64,000 nucleotides of DNA from Actinomycetes bacterium (GCA_021841005.1 JAKBVZ010000019.1:178931-242930); one strand, 5' to 3'. Shown: positions 55,884 through 63,839, counted from the stretch's first letter. Program-made: numbers and translations. Notes: generated by a model from the letters alone, not told the origin.

Positions 55884-56543
55884 TCATAGCGTTGCCACCC
55901 TGGTCATTATTATCAAGGTGGCCACCTGCATCACTCCCAAAATGGCTGCACCCCATATGAAACGACCCATGAGTTTGCCTATGATCTCACCATCTGGCTG
56001 CGGCTTCTTCAATTCGAAAAGGATAGCCAGATTGGCAGGTCCCAGCGTGCCCATGGCCACCACCAGCATTACCCCGACTACGCAGAATGCCGCAATGAGC
56101 CAGCCGTGCTCAGGCATCGCAGGGGACAGGAAATGCGATTTCAGCGCGAGCTGGAATCCACCAGCAAGTGTCATGGTCACCAGGACCGGCATGATGATAA
56201 TCATCTTCGGCATGAAGCGCCTCGAGAACTCCATCCGAGCGGGGATCGAGAGCCGCGCGAGCACCATAGGACCGATGAACAGTCCTATGAAAAGATCCGT
56301 AGCTGTCCACAACCCTCCGCCTACGACATGGAAGAAGTCCAGTGCCCACAGCTTGTTGGTGGCAATGGCGACAATCAGGCCAACCAGAATAGCAGCTGCA
56401 ACAGGTATACCCTTCAACGGAACTATCCTGAAGTCCGTAGCGCCACCTGCGGGTCCACCTGTTGACGTCCCACCGTCACTGCTTGGCGCCAGCCCCTCTG
56501 CAGGCTCACATTGGGTTTCCGTCAGGGGTCTTGTTGTGCTCAT
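55884..56543 (-). CDS. Multi-pass membrane protein, CopD/DUF2269-like
   Basis: A 219-residue protein with five or six hydrophobic segments after a ~45-residue polar start. The second segment contains ALDFFHVVGGGLWTATDLFI, the His and Gly/Trp pattern seen in the copper-resistance CopD and DUF2269 families, where the histidine may bind haem or copper. Others are FMPKMIIIMPVLVTMTLAGG and LIAAFCVVGVMLVVAMGTLG. AAGGAGGAT lies immediately upstream of ATG 56543. Function cannot be fixed from sequence; the family assignment is tentative. It precedes the TetR gene by 181 bp on the same strand. Confidence 0.55.
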   Translation of the reverse strand: MSTTRPLTETQCEPAEGLAPSSDGGTSTGGPAGGATDFRIVPLKGIPVAAAILVGLIVAIATNKLWALDFFHVVGGGLWTATDLFIGLFIGPMVLARLSIPARMEFSRRFMPKMIIIMPVLVTMTLAGGFQLALKSHFLSPAMPEHGWLIAAFCVVGVMLVVAMGTLGPANLAILFELKKPQPDGEIIGKLMGRFIWGAAILGVMQVATLIIMTRVATL

Positions 56544-56724
56544 ATCCTCCTTCTCCCCAGCATTGAGTTCTCCAGTATTGAATCCGGTACAATCCTAAGC
56601 ACCCGCAATACTATTACGTGCATATCTTGTATGGGATATATGCATATCAATAGGCCAATTATAACGATTGGGCGTACCACCAGCGTCCCATTTAAAGACG
56701 TGGAAGCAATACGGTGATACAAGG

Positions 56725-57408
56725 TCATTCATACGATTTATGCGACGGATCGCCCGCACCGTCAAAGACGGACATGCCAAGCCTGGCCATCTTGAGTATG
56801 AGGTCGGCAAACTCCTCCACGTCAGGCCACGGCATGTAAGGCTTAACGATGATGAGTGACGCAAGCCCGTGCGCCACCGACCACAAAGCAAGCGCGATCG
56901 GTACGCTGTCACCCTCCGGGAAGATGCCTGCATCTTGACAGCCCTGGACGGTCGCCAGTAGATGCTGGAACACGCTGGTCGAAATCGGGTCCAACGCCAG
57001 AGCGGTCGCCCGTGAGTGTATCGAACGTTGCATAAACACTATCCGGTAATGCTCGGGGCGTTCGAGTGCGAAACGGACGTAAGCTATACCCTGCTGTCTC
57101 AGCGCTTCTACAGGATCATCCAATCCGGCTGAGGCTTCCTGCAGCCTGCGGTCCAGGTCGTCAAAGACTTCCGTACAGACAGCCATAATCATGGACTCCT
57201 TGTCCTGGAAGTGCATATATATGGCAGGCGGCGAAACGCCCACCCGTTCGGCAACGGCTCTGACCGACACGGCATCGACGCTTCCGGTCTCAGCAAGTAT
57301 GCCTGCAGCGGCGTCAAGTATCTCCCGCCTCAATAGAGTACCCTGTCCCCTGGCGGCTCGCTGGCGCCGGTGCACCGTGATGTTACCTGCTGGCTTGCTT
57401 AGTTGCAC
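56725..57408 (-). CDS. TetR/AcrR-family transcriptional regulator
   Basis: A 227-residue repressor. The N-terminal helix-turn-helix is REILDAAAGILAETGSVDAV, VRAVAERVGVSPPAIYMHFQ, DKESMIMAVCTEV (residues ~27-75). The C-terminal ligand domain resembles the TetR_C group with WxxxHGLASLI as ALWSVAHGLASLIIV. It starts ten bases before the end of the MFS gene, so it is translated from the same mRNA, and probably represses the MFS promoter. A 13-bp palindrome at 59214-59226 between MFS and fabI is a candidate operator. Confidence 0.88.
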   Translation of the reverse strand: MQLSKPAGNITVHRRQRAARGQGTLLRREILDAAAGILAETGSVDAVSVRAVAERVGVSPPAIYMHFQDKESMIMAVCTEVFDDLDRRLQEASAGLDDPVEALRQQGIAYVRFALERPEHYRIVFMQRSIHSRATALALDPISTSVFQHLLATVQGCQDAGIFPEGDSVPIALALWSVAHGLASLIIVKPYMPWPDVEEFADLILKMARLGMSVFDGAGDPSHKSYE

Positions 57409-59135
57409 TGAAAACCTCTAGTTACCCTGCCACGTGCAATCTGCAGGATACGCGCCTTCAATCCACTTGCGGCCACAGGCTGTGGCTCTGGCGCAGTGAG
57501 AAGTGTCGTCGTAGGTTCGATACGGCTCCTTCGTGATGGGAGGAATACCACGGTGACCAGAATGGCCAGGACGATGACTCCGGCGCCCACCAGGTCAGCC
57601 GATCTCGCACCACTGTCGAACCCGGCTATCGCGACATGTGCAAGCGCTCCCCCACGGCTACCCATGAGATGGGCAACCGCCAGCGCGCCACCCACCGACC
57701 CGTCGATGAACTGCATGATGGAACCGGGGAAGTGATTGCCTGCAACCTGCCTCATTACGGCGCTCCGGTAGGGAGACTCTTCCACAGTACCGAGAACCGC
57801 AACCCCTAGGGCCGACCCTATCTGGACCATGGCAGAGTTCAGGGCAGAACCGGCGCCGGCTTTTTCCAGCGGAAGAGACCCTAGCGCAGAGTCCAAGGCA
57901 ACAGGCATCATAAGGCCGAGACCAAGACCTACCAGGAGCAACCCAGCAAGGATGAGCCCGTACTTGCCACTGCCGCTCACCGTGCTCATCCATATCATTC
58001 CTGCAAATATTGCCGCAAGACCTGCTGCCACCACCACCTTGGAACCGACTACATGATCGAGTTTCGGCGACAATCCAGCAGCAATTACAAGTGGTATTGC
58101 CAGGGGAGCCATGCGTAGCCCGGCAATCAGCGGCGAATAGCCCAGCACGAATTGGAAGTATTGCGTAATCAGGAACAGCATCCCCAGTAAACTGAAGAAT
58201 CCAAGTGAAATCGATGCCGCCGCCGCGGAGAATCTCCTGTCGGTAAATACCAACACGTCAAGCATTGGATGATCACTCCTGCGCTCGAGCATGATCATGG
58301 ATCCCAACAGAGCGATGCCACCCAACAGCGAGAGTATTACACCCGGAGAAGTCCATCCCCAGGTCACAGCCTGGATCAGCCCCAGGAGAATGGCTCCGAG
58401 CCCACCCAGGGAGAGTGCAGCACCCATGAGATCTGGACGCTTTGCCTCCGAATCCAGTGAATTACGCAACACGACAGCACCTGCTATGAGACCTGCTACA
58501 ACTATGGGGACGTTGATCAAAAAGACTGAGCCCCACCAGAAATGCGCTAGTAGCAGTCCGCCGAGAATTGGTCCTAGTACGACCCCAACCCCGTTCATGG
58601 CTGACCATACTCCGAGGGCCTTGGCACGATCCCTGTGATTGGTGAAGGTGTTGGTAAGGATTGACAGCGTAGCAGGCATGATCAGAGCGGAACCGAGCCC
58701 CATGAATGCCCGGGTGGCGATCAGGACATCGGCAGACTTTGCCAGAGCGGACATCACCGATCCCGCAGCAAAGATGACCAGTCCCGCCTGCAGAAATGGC
58801 TTCCTACCGAAGCGATCACCCATGCTGCCGGCCACCAGTATAGTGGCACCAAAGACCAGAAGGTATGAATCCACAATCCACTGCAATTGTGCCATGTCAG
58901 CGTGCAATACCCGCACAAGAGTGGGCAGTGCAACATTCAGGATGGTCGTGTCCATGGAAATGAGTAGCAGGCTGGTGCAGAGCACCGGCAACGCCCACCA
59001 CGGACTGCGCCGCATCGTGGCCTCACCGGTGACATGCAACACCTCTTGTGCAGGCAAACGAGCGTTCAGTGGCATACGGGTGCTGAAAGGCAATCGCGAG
59101 GTCGATGGTAACCGATCGCTCTGGCCTGTCATCAT
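57399..59135 (-). CDS. DHA2-type (EmrB/QacA) 14-helix drug efflux transporter
   Basis: A ~578-residue proton antiporter with 14 predicted helices. Landmarks are LLISMDTTILNVALPTLVRV (motif D1 in helix 1), WIVDSYLLVFGATILVAGSM, GDRFGRKPFLQAGLVIF (motif A), and LGVWSAMNGVGVVLGPILGG (motif C). It should expel hydrophobic or cationic drugs. The start at 59135 (MMTGQSD) follows CAGGAGC; upstream in-frame codons to 59240 lack membrane-protein character. The gene overlaps tetR. It is divergent from fabI, an enoyl reductase that is the target of known antimycobacterial drugs, but a linked drug response is speculation. Confidence 0.88.
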   Translation of the reverse strand: MMTGQSDRLPSTSRLPFSTRMPLNARLPAQEVLHVTGEATMRRSPWWALPVLCTSLLLISMDTTILNVALPTLVRVLHADMAQLQWIVDSYLLVFGATILVAGSMGDRFGRKPFLQAGLVIFAAGSVMSALAKSADVLIATRAFMGLGSALIMPATLSILTNTFTNHRDRAKALGVWSAMNGVGVVLGPILGGLLLAHFWWGSVFLINVPIVVAGLIAGAVVLRNSLDSEAKRPDLMGAALSLGGLGAILLGLIQAVTWGWTSPGVILSLLGGIALLGSMIMLERRSDHPMLDVLVFTDRRFSAAAASISLGFFSLLGMLFLITQYFQFVLGYSPLIAGLRMAPLAIPLVIAAGLSPKLDHVVGSKVVVAAGLAAIFAGMIWMSTVSGSGKYGLILAGLLLVGLGLGLMMPVALDSALGSLPLEKAGAGSALNSAMVQIGSALGVAVLGTVEESPYRSAVMRQVAGNHFPGSIMQFIDGSVGGALAVAHLMGSRGGALAHVAIAGFDSGARSADLVGAGVIVLAILVTVVFLPSRRSRIEPTTTLLTAPEPQPVAASGLKARILQIARGRVTRGFQCN

Positions 59136-59200
59136 GCTCCTGTCATTCTGGTCTGGTGGCACTCTGTCCTGGTGGTGGCGGCGGCATTTTGTTCCATGCA

Positions 59201-59226
59201 GATAACATAACACCGATAAGTTATCG
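59201..59226. promoter_or_regulatory. Candidate operator between MFS and fabI
   Basis: CGATAAGTTATCG (59214-59226) is a 13-bp palindrome. GATAAC at 59201-59206 pairs as an inverse with GTTATC at 59220-59225. It lies in the 203-bp divergent region and suits a TetR-type repressor. TAACACC also occurs here (59208-59214), as in the coiled-coil gene operators. Confidence 0.45.
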
Positions 59227-59338
59227 CTGTCAATGTACATATGGGGCTTCCTGCAGAGCTAAGGTATCAGGATGGTACATTCCTGGAATGATGGTGCGAG
59301 TCCAAACAAGAAAAAACGACAGCGACAAAGGATCAGTA

Positions 59339-60112
59339 GTGGAACTTCTGCAAAATAGGAAGATACTGGTAACGGGAGTACTGACCGATGCCAGCCTGGC
59401 GTTTGCGGTGGCAAAGCTGGCAATCGAAGAAGGTGGCGAGATCGTGCTTTCTGGTGCCGGTAGGGGCCTGTCTCTTACAAAACGAGTCGCCCGCAAACTG
59501 CCCGGTACACCGGACGTGATCGAGTTGGATGTTACGGACAGCGATCAGCTCGGCGCGGCGGCAGCGGAACTGTCCACCAGATGGGGCCGGCTCGACGGAA
59601 TCGTGCATGCCATAGGATTTGCTCCACCGGACTGCCTCGGGGGTGACATACTGAAAGCATCATGGAATGACATATCTATTGCTCTCGAGATATCCACCTA
59701 TTCCCTGAAGGCTCTAGCGGGCGCCTTCGGCCACCTGCTGGCTGCATCCGGCTCCGCCTCTATCGTAGGGCTTGACTTTGACGCATCAGTTGCATGGCCT
59801 GGCTACGATTGGATGGGAGTGGCAAAAGCCGGCCTGGAATCGCTGTCACGCTACCTCGCCAGGGACCTAGGTCCGCGAGGCACCAGAGTGAATCTGGTGG
59901 CGGCAGGACCAGTACGTACCATGGCTGCAAAGTCCATACCTGGGTTTGCCCAGTTCGAATCGCTCTGGTCGCAACGAGCTCCACTTGGCTGGGATGTGCA
60001 CGACTCCGAACCTGTGGCAAGAGCCTGCGTTGCCCTGCTCTCGGATCTGTTCCCCATGACAACTGGAGAGATCATTCATGTCGATGGTGGCGCTCACGCA
60101 ATCGGTGGTTGA
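59339..60112 (+). CDS. fabI: Enoyl-[acyl-carrier-protein] reductase, InhA/FabI type
   Basis: A ~257-residue NADH-dependent SDR that reduces enoyl-ACP in fatty-acid synthesis. The start ELLQNRKILVTGVLTDASLA has the nucleotide-binding TGVLTDAS loop of the FabI/InhA type. The helix with catalytic Tyr and Lys is YDWMGVAKAGLESLSRYLAR (Y-x6-K). SIVGLDFDASVAWPGYDWMG and NLVAAGPVRTMAAKSIPGF closely follow mycobacterial InhA. The end TTGEIIHVDGGAHAIGG is also diagnostic. The frame is open back to 59105, but GTG 59339, preceded by AAAGGATCAGTA, gives the usual N-terminus. It is transcribed alone. Confidence 0.93.
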   Translation: MELLQNRKILVTGVLTDASLAFAVAKLAIEEGGEIVLSGAGRGLSLTKRVARKLPGTPDVIELDVTDSDQLGAAAAELSTRWGRLDGIVHAIGFAPPDCLGGDILKASWNDISIALEISTYSLKALAGAFGHLLAASGSASIVGLDFDASVAWPGYDWMGVAKAGLESLSRYLARDLGPRGTRVNLVAAGPVRTMAAKSIPGFAQFESLWSQRAPLGWDVHDSEPVARACVALLSDLFPMTTGEIIHVDGGAHAIGG

Positions 60113-60212
60113 CCGGCTGCGTGACTTCCGGCGATCCGCGGTTCATACGGCATCACATATGCTAGTTGTCTCGCGCAATGATGATCCAAAACACCATTGT
60201 GGGCGAGGCCCC

Positions 60213-60261
60213 GCATTACACGTAATGCGTTTACGTAGGTGTTACAGGGACGGTGTACAAT
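60213..60261 (+). promoter_or_regulatory. Conserved promoter of coiled-coil gene 2, with upstream palindrome
   Basis: The palindrome GCATTAC-AC-GTAATGC (60213-60228) abuts the conserved box GTAGGTGTTACAGGG (60235-60249). TACAAT (60256-60261) is seven bases before ATG 60269, so the message is leaderless. From 60227 to about 60415 the DNA is nearly identical to 62090-62278; the palindrome is not in that copy. Confidence 0.55.
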
Positions 60262-60268
60262 GATTTAT

Positions 60269-61159
60269 ATGGATACGTTGGAGATTATTCGTGAGTTGGA
60301 GCATGACGATGCATTGCGTGCGGCGCTCAGGGCTGTGATCCTCGGTGACGAGCTTCTCAGCCTGCCGGATCAGATGCGCCTGTTGACGGCTGAAGTGCAA
60401 AAGCTCACCGAGGCCCAGGAGCGGACCGAGGAGGCACAGAAGCACACAGAAGAGTCGGTCAAGGGGCTGGCGGAGGCACAGAGGTCCCTTGAAGAGACCG
60501 TCAAGGGGCTGGCGGAGGCACAGAGGTCCCTTGAAGAGACCGTCAAGGGGCTGGCGGAGGCACAGAGGTCCCTTGAAGAGACCGTCAAGGGGCTGGCGGA
60601 GGCACAGAGGTCCCTTGAAGAGACCGTCAAGGGGCTGGCGGAGGCACAGAAGCGGACCGAGGAGGCACAGAGGTCCCTTGAAGAGACCGTCAAGGGGCTG
60701 GCGGAGTCACAGAGGTCCCTTGAAGAGACCGTCAAGGGGCTGGCGGTAAGCGTGAACAAGCTGGCGGAAGATGTAGGCGAGGTAAGCGAGGTTTCATGCG
60801 CTGCGGTACTTGGCGCAGTGGCCCAGTGGAAGGGTTGGACTGCACTTGATCGTCCTGGACCCGTTGACGTAGGTACAGGAGAGGTGGATGTAAGGGCCCG
60901 TTTTTCCACTGACGGCGGTGAGGTGGCGATACTTGCTGAAGCAAAATCGCGCCTTTACGGAAAGGATGTAGTTAAATGGGCAAGCCGGGTAGGCGAACCG
61001 GCCTGGCGAGGACAGTTCCTGTATCCGGGTTTTGAAGGTCAGGTGCTTCCTTACGTATATGGGACTCTCATCTATGCTGATGCACTTACTGAGGCCGAAC
61101 GGCTTGGAATAGGCGTGATCGGACCTGAGGGGGAGCGTATAGCTCCCCGCCCACTCTGA
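60269..61159 (+). CDS. Coiled-coil protein 2 with C-terminal PD-(D/E)XK nuclease-like domain
   Basis: A 296-residue protein. Residues 1-50 (MDTLEIIRELEHDDALRAAL and on) are almost identical to the protein at 62132. Residues ~52-160 are a coiled coil of tandem LEETVKGLAEAQRS units (14 residues). The C-terminal ~120 residues contain VDVRARFSTDGGEVAILAEA followed by KSRLYGKDVVKW: Asp, then Glu-x-Lys (EAK), as in PD-(D/E)XK nucleases. Similar DUF3782-like proteins are known only by sequence. A DNA-cleaving or RNA-cleaving role is possible. The first in-frame ATG (60260) overlaps the -10 box, so ATG 60269 is the better start. It overlaps the antisense gene fragment at 61086-61376. Confidence 0.75.
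   Translation: MDTLEIIRELEHDDALRAALRAVILGDELLSLPDQMRLLTAEVQKLTEAQERTEEAQKHTEESVKGLAEAQRSLEETVKGLAEAQRSLEETVKGLAEAQRSLEETVKGLAEAQRSLEETVKGLAEAQKRTEEAQRSLEETVKGLAESQRSLEETVKGLAVSVNKLAEDVGEVSEVSCAAVLGAVAQWKGWTALDRPGPVDVGTGEVDVRARFSTDGGEVAILAEAKSRLYGKDVVKWASRVGEPAWRGQFLYPGFEGQVLPYVYGTLIYADALTEAERLGIGVIGPEGERIAPRPL
60461..60746 (+). repeat. 42-bp tandem repeat coding the coiled coil
   Basis: Units beginning TCCCTTGAAGAGACCGTCAA and ending GCACAGAGG repeat with almost perfect identity about six times (60485, 60527, 60569, 60611 and after an interruption near 60674 and 60716). The uniformity implies recent expansion or gene conversion within this gene. Confidence 0.88.
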
Positions 61160-61376
61160 TCCGGCACTGGATGTCGTCTTTAACGACGTCACACTGCACG
61201 GACCGGACGACCTTGGTGCCGTCATCGCTAATTGACTCGAAACCATCGAAGTAGTTCTGCAGTACCGCCGAAAGCGACATGCCTTGGTCGTCGATGTCAC
61301 CAAGCAACTGGAACGTTCCGGAGGTGTCTCTCTTCTGCCTGACGCGAACCATGTAGACAGCCGCACTATGACTCAT
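61086..61376 (-). pseudogene. N-terminal fragment of an unrecognised gene
   Basis: A 96-residue frame starting MSHSAAVYMVRVRQKRDTSG behind GAGAGG. The first ~80 residues have natural protein composition (LLGDIDDQGMSLSAVLQNYF, CDVVKDDIQCRIRVGGE), while the last ~20 are antisense to the coiled-coil gene and look unrelated. It appears to be a gene cut where the coiled-coil cassette now ends (~61160). I do not recognise the family; residues fit an otherwise longer protein of a defence or mobile island. Confidence 0.5.
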
Positions 61377-61408
61377 GGCTGCCTCTCTGCGAAGGGAAAC
61401 TCCTTTAG

Positions 61409-61612
61409 ATGGCTTCTTGGCCAGGTAACGTGGCGGTGGCTGTTAGCCGAGGCGAGAACACCGAAGTGCTTCTGGCTGAGAATGGCGATGTATTGAGCAG
61501 GCTCGTAGCGCTCCACTGGGTGGCTTACACGCCCGCATCCACTTTGGGCGGACACGTAGGCGCCATTCGGGAAGGCGTTCGAATTTTATCCTGTCCGCAG
61601 TGCCGCCCGTAA
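61409..61612 (+). pseudogene. Truncated hypothetical protein fragment
   Basis: A 67-residue frame: VAVAVSRGENTEVLLAENGD, VLSRLVALHWVAYTPASTLG, then VGAIREGVRIL. It resembles the start of a widespread small actinobacterial hypothetical protein but breaks off around 61590, where sequence matching an ammonium transporter on the other strand begins. It is divergent from the fragment at 61376. Function unknown; probably a remnant. Confidence 0.4.
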
Positions 61613-61965
61613 TAAGAGCTGCGGTGATGACGGCAAACATCATCTGGAACACGCCAAATGCCACGGCGAGACACTCATGTGCTTGAATCCCGGAAGGAGG
61701 CCATTGGCGTGAGACGTCCCGGCCAGTCCCAACGACCCTATAATGCCTCCCCACCCACGCTGTGTCCGAATGCCAAGCTATAGCCGATCAGTGCCCATAG
61801 AATGCTGACTGCCGCTATGCAGAAAAATGATTGCATCATGATGCTCAGTACGTTTTTGGCTCTCACCATCCCACCGTAAAAAAGTGCAAGCCCCGGCGTC
61901 ATGAAAAGCACTAGAGCAGCCGAGGCAAGTACGCAGACCGTATCGCCGCTGTTGACCATATTCAC
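61590..61965 (-). pseudogene. Disrupted ammonium transporter (Amt) gene, 5' part only
   Basis: From 61965 downwards, MNMVNSGDTVCVLASAALVL, FMTPGLALFYGGMVRAKNVL and SIMMQSFFCIAAVSILWALI are the first two helices of an Amt/AmtB channel. The frame stops at 61738, but a shifted frame continues with VAFGVFQMMFAVITAALITG and GTADRIKF, which are helix 3 and the next loop. After ~61590 homology ends. The gene therefore has a frameshift and has lost about three quarters of its length. It cannot encode a transporter. Confidence 0.8.
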
Positions 61966-62089
61966 AAACGATAACCTGGCACGCTTGCAGACCGCCCTGG
62001 GTCATCTACATACATGATGCGAGCAGACGTTATATCATGACGGCAGACGTTACAAGCGAGACCGATCAACCAGACCGCAAGAGCCTAAG

Positions 62090-62124
62090 GCGTTTACGTA
62101 GGTGTTACAGGGACGGTGTACAAT
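62090..62124 (+). promoter_or_regulatory. Conserved leaderless promoter of coiled-coil gene 3
   Basis: GTAGGTGTTACAGGG (62098-62112) and TACAAT (62119-62124) are identical in sequence and spacing to the copy at 60235-60261. ATG 62132 is seven bases after the -10. The duplication of promoter plus N-terminal codons runs from 62090 to about 62278. Confidence 0.55.
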
Positions 62125-62131
62125 GATTTAT

Positions 62132-62968
62132 ATGGATACGTTGGAGATTATTCGTGAGTTGGAGCATGACGATGCATTGCGTGCGGCACTCAGGGCTGTG
62201 ATCCTCGGTGACGAGCTTCTCAGCCTGCCGGATCAGATGCGCCTGTTGACGGCTGAAGTGCAAAAGCTCACCGAGGCACAGGAAAGAACCGAGAGAGCAC
62301 AGCTGCGGACAGATGAGACTGTTAGAGGATTGGTTGAGACGGTCAAGGGGTTGACCGAGGCACAGGAGCGGACTGACGCTAGAGTGGACAAGTTGGTTGA
62401 AGCAGTTGATAGACTCACCGAGGCACAGGAGCGGACTGACGCTAGAGTGGACAAGTTGGTTGAAGCAGTTGATAGACTCACCGAGGCACAGGAGCGGACT
62501 GACGCTAGAGTGGACAAGTTGGACTCAAGATTGGGACGGCTGGAAGGCGGTCATTTTGAGAGTAAGTGGGAAAAAGATGGCACGTCCTATCTAGGGAGCA
62601 GGGGGTTTCGCAGAGGGAGTGTCGTCGACAAAAATACCCTTGCTAACCTTCTTGATGATGCCGTAGACGCTGGTGCTCTGGATAGCGACATTAGGAACGA
62701 CATATTGCTTGTGGATGCAGTACACAGTGCAATTGATAAGAAGTCTTCAACAACAGTGTATATTGCAACAGAGGTATCTAGTCGCATACATGTTGAGGAC
62801 GTGGAAAGAGCCATACGACGCTCTGCGTCTTTGGAAACTGCCACAGGGGTGAGAAGCAAGGCATGTGTCGCCGGAGCATCTATTGACGATATTGCAAGAT
62901 CGATAGCCGAAAAGAACAATGTTATTATTGTGCTCCCCTCTGAGTGGGATATCCCTCAGGTAGCCTGA
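62132..62968 (+). CDS. Coiled-coil protein 3 with a divergent nuclease-like C-terminus
   Basis: A 278-residue protein. The first ~50 residues match protein 2. Residues ~52-135 are a coiled coil with three 21-residue units (TEAQERTDARVDKLVEAVDR plus L). The C-terminal ~145 residues contain NDILLVDAVHSAIDKKSSTT followed by VYIATEVSSRIHVEDVERAI. The Asp and Glu of a PD-(D/E)XK core are recognisable, but EVS replaces the expected E-x-K, so catalysis is doubtful. The end CVAGASIDDIARSIAEKNNV is helix-strand like the same fold. Only the promoter and N-terminus are shared with gene 2, so C-terminal domains appear to be exchanged. It lies 329 bp before a CRISPR array. Confidence 0.72.
   Translation: MDTLEIIRELEHDDALRAALRAVILGDELLSLPDQMRLLTAEVQKLTEAQERTERAQLRTDETVRGLVETVKGLTEAQERTDARVDKLVEAVDRLTEAQERTDARVDKLVEAVDRLTEAQERTDARVDKLDSRLGRLEGGHFESKWEKDGTSYLGSRGFRRGSVVDKNTLANLLDDAVDAGALDSDIRNDILLVDAVHSAIDKKSSTTVYIATEVSSRIHVEDVERAIRRSASLETATGVRSKACVAGASIDDIARSIAEKNNVIIVLPSEWDIPQVA
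62354..62521 (+). repeat. 63-bp tandem repeat coding coiled-coil heptads
   Basis: A 63-bp unit (21 codons, three heptads) beginning ACCGAGGCACAGGAGCGG is present at 62354-62416 and 62417-62479, with a 42-bp partial third copy to 62521. The copies appear identical. Confidence 0.88.
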
Positions 62969-63237
62969 TCACCTAGCCGAAGTACCGCAGATACTCTGGA
63001 TGCAGTGCCTGTACCGAATGATACGCATAGTGCGAGGAAGTCCATGATCAGTCCTCCTTTTCGTCTTCGTCTGTGATTATCGGCATAGTAAGTTTGTCGT
63101 CCATTACGTCGTCTCGCGTTATGGACGGTGTCCAGGCCAGTTGCCGGAGCCATAGCCTCCGGCAACGATTTCCCATCTCCTTTTGCGGCACTTCGGATTT
63201 GCGGGGGGTAACGAGGTTCACGATCTGAGGCAATCAC
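62956..63237 (-). pseudogene. Possible remnant of a short operon beside the CRISPR array
   Basis: On the minus strand an 18-codon stretch MDDKLTMPIITDEDEKED ends at a TGA that is part of AAAAGGAGGACTGATC, a fine ribosome-binding site for ATG 63044, which starts MDFLALCVSFGTG. That second frame is only ~28 codons and stops at 62956, exactly where the coiled-coil gene ends, so it looks cut. A 9-bp stem TTGCCGGAG/CTCCGGCAA lies at 63141-63165. Nothing identifies a cas gene. The whole stretch 62969-63296 otherwise shows no intact gene. Confidence 0.3.
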
Positions 63238-63296
63238 GGTGCTGCTAACAACCGCGAGTGGTAAGATCGAGCGTAGCCATTTTCATCTGTTGAGAT

Positions 63297-63827
63297 GCCT
63301 CAATGAAGGGCGGTTCCCGAAAGAACCGCAATTCGATTGATACGATCCCTGGATTTCTGATTCTGCGCCTCAATGAAGGGCGGTTCCCGAAAGAACCGCA
63401 ATTCAGCGGCGCTAATTTTGCGACGTTTTTTCCGGGCCTCAATGAAGGGCGGTTCCCGAAAGAACCGCAATCGGCTGGCCCCTCGATGAACAATTCGGGC
63501 CACGAGCCTCAATGAAGGGCGGTTCCCGAAAGAACCGCAATTGCGCAAACATCTTCTCGGCCGGAGTGTCTATTGCCGCCTCAATGAAGGGCGGTTCCCG
63601 AAAGAACCGCAATTGCAGGATGGACAAATGTAATCTCCATGCTTGTCGCCTCAATGAAGGGCGGTTCCCGAAAGAACCGCAATCGTGTCAGGCGGTATAA
63701 TCCTTATCGGTGGACTGGCCTCAATGAAGGGCGGTTCCCGAAAGAACCGCAATTTGTTAAATTGTTGGGTTGCATTCTTGTTGTAACAGGTGCCTCAATG
63801 AAGGGCGGTTCCCGAAAGAACCGCAAT
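63297..63827. CRISPR. CRISPR array, 8 identical 36-bp repeats and 7 full spacers
   Basis: Repeats start at 63297, 63367, 63436, 63506, 63578, 63648, 63718 and 63792. Each begins GCCTCAATGAAGG, has a hairpin GCGGTTC-CCGAAA-GAACCGC and ends AAT. Spacers are 34, 33, 34, 36, 34, 34 and 38 bp and all differ. Read on the minus strand the repeat ends in ATTGAGGC, like the ATTGAAAC-type 5' handle of many type I and III systems, which suggests minus-strand transcription (inference). No cas gene is seen to the left. After the eighth repeat only 12 bp of spacer (63828-63839) precede an IS-like end. Small ORFs across the array are artefacts. Confidence 0.97.
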
Positions 63828-63839
63828 CGCTGCATCGCC

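Noticed and set aside
59105..59338. N-terminal extension of fabI to 59105
   Set aside because: It crosses the divergent promoter and the palindrome, and the conserved N-terminus starts at 59339.
60370..60909. Antisense Ser/Ala-rich frame opposite coiled-coil gene 2
   Set aside because: It is an artefact of the 42-bp repeat, with no start signal and no codon bias of its own.
62956..63237. A cas2-like gene next to the array
   Set aside because: The frame has no ferredoxin-like Cas2 start and is only ~28 codons long; recorded only as a possible remnant.
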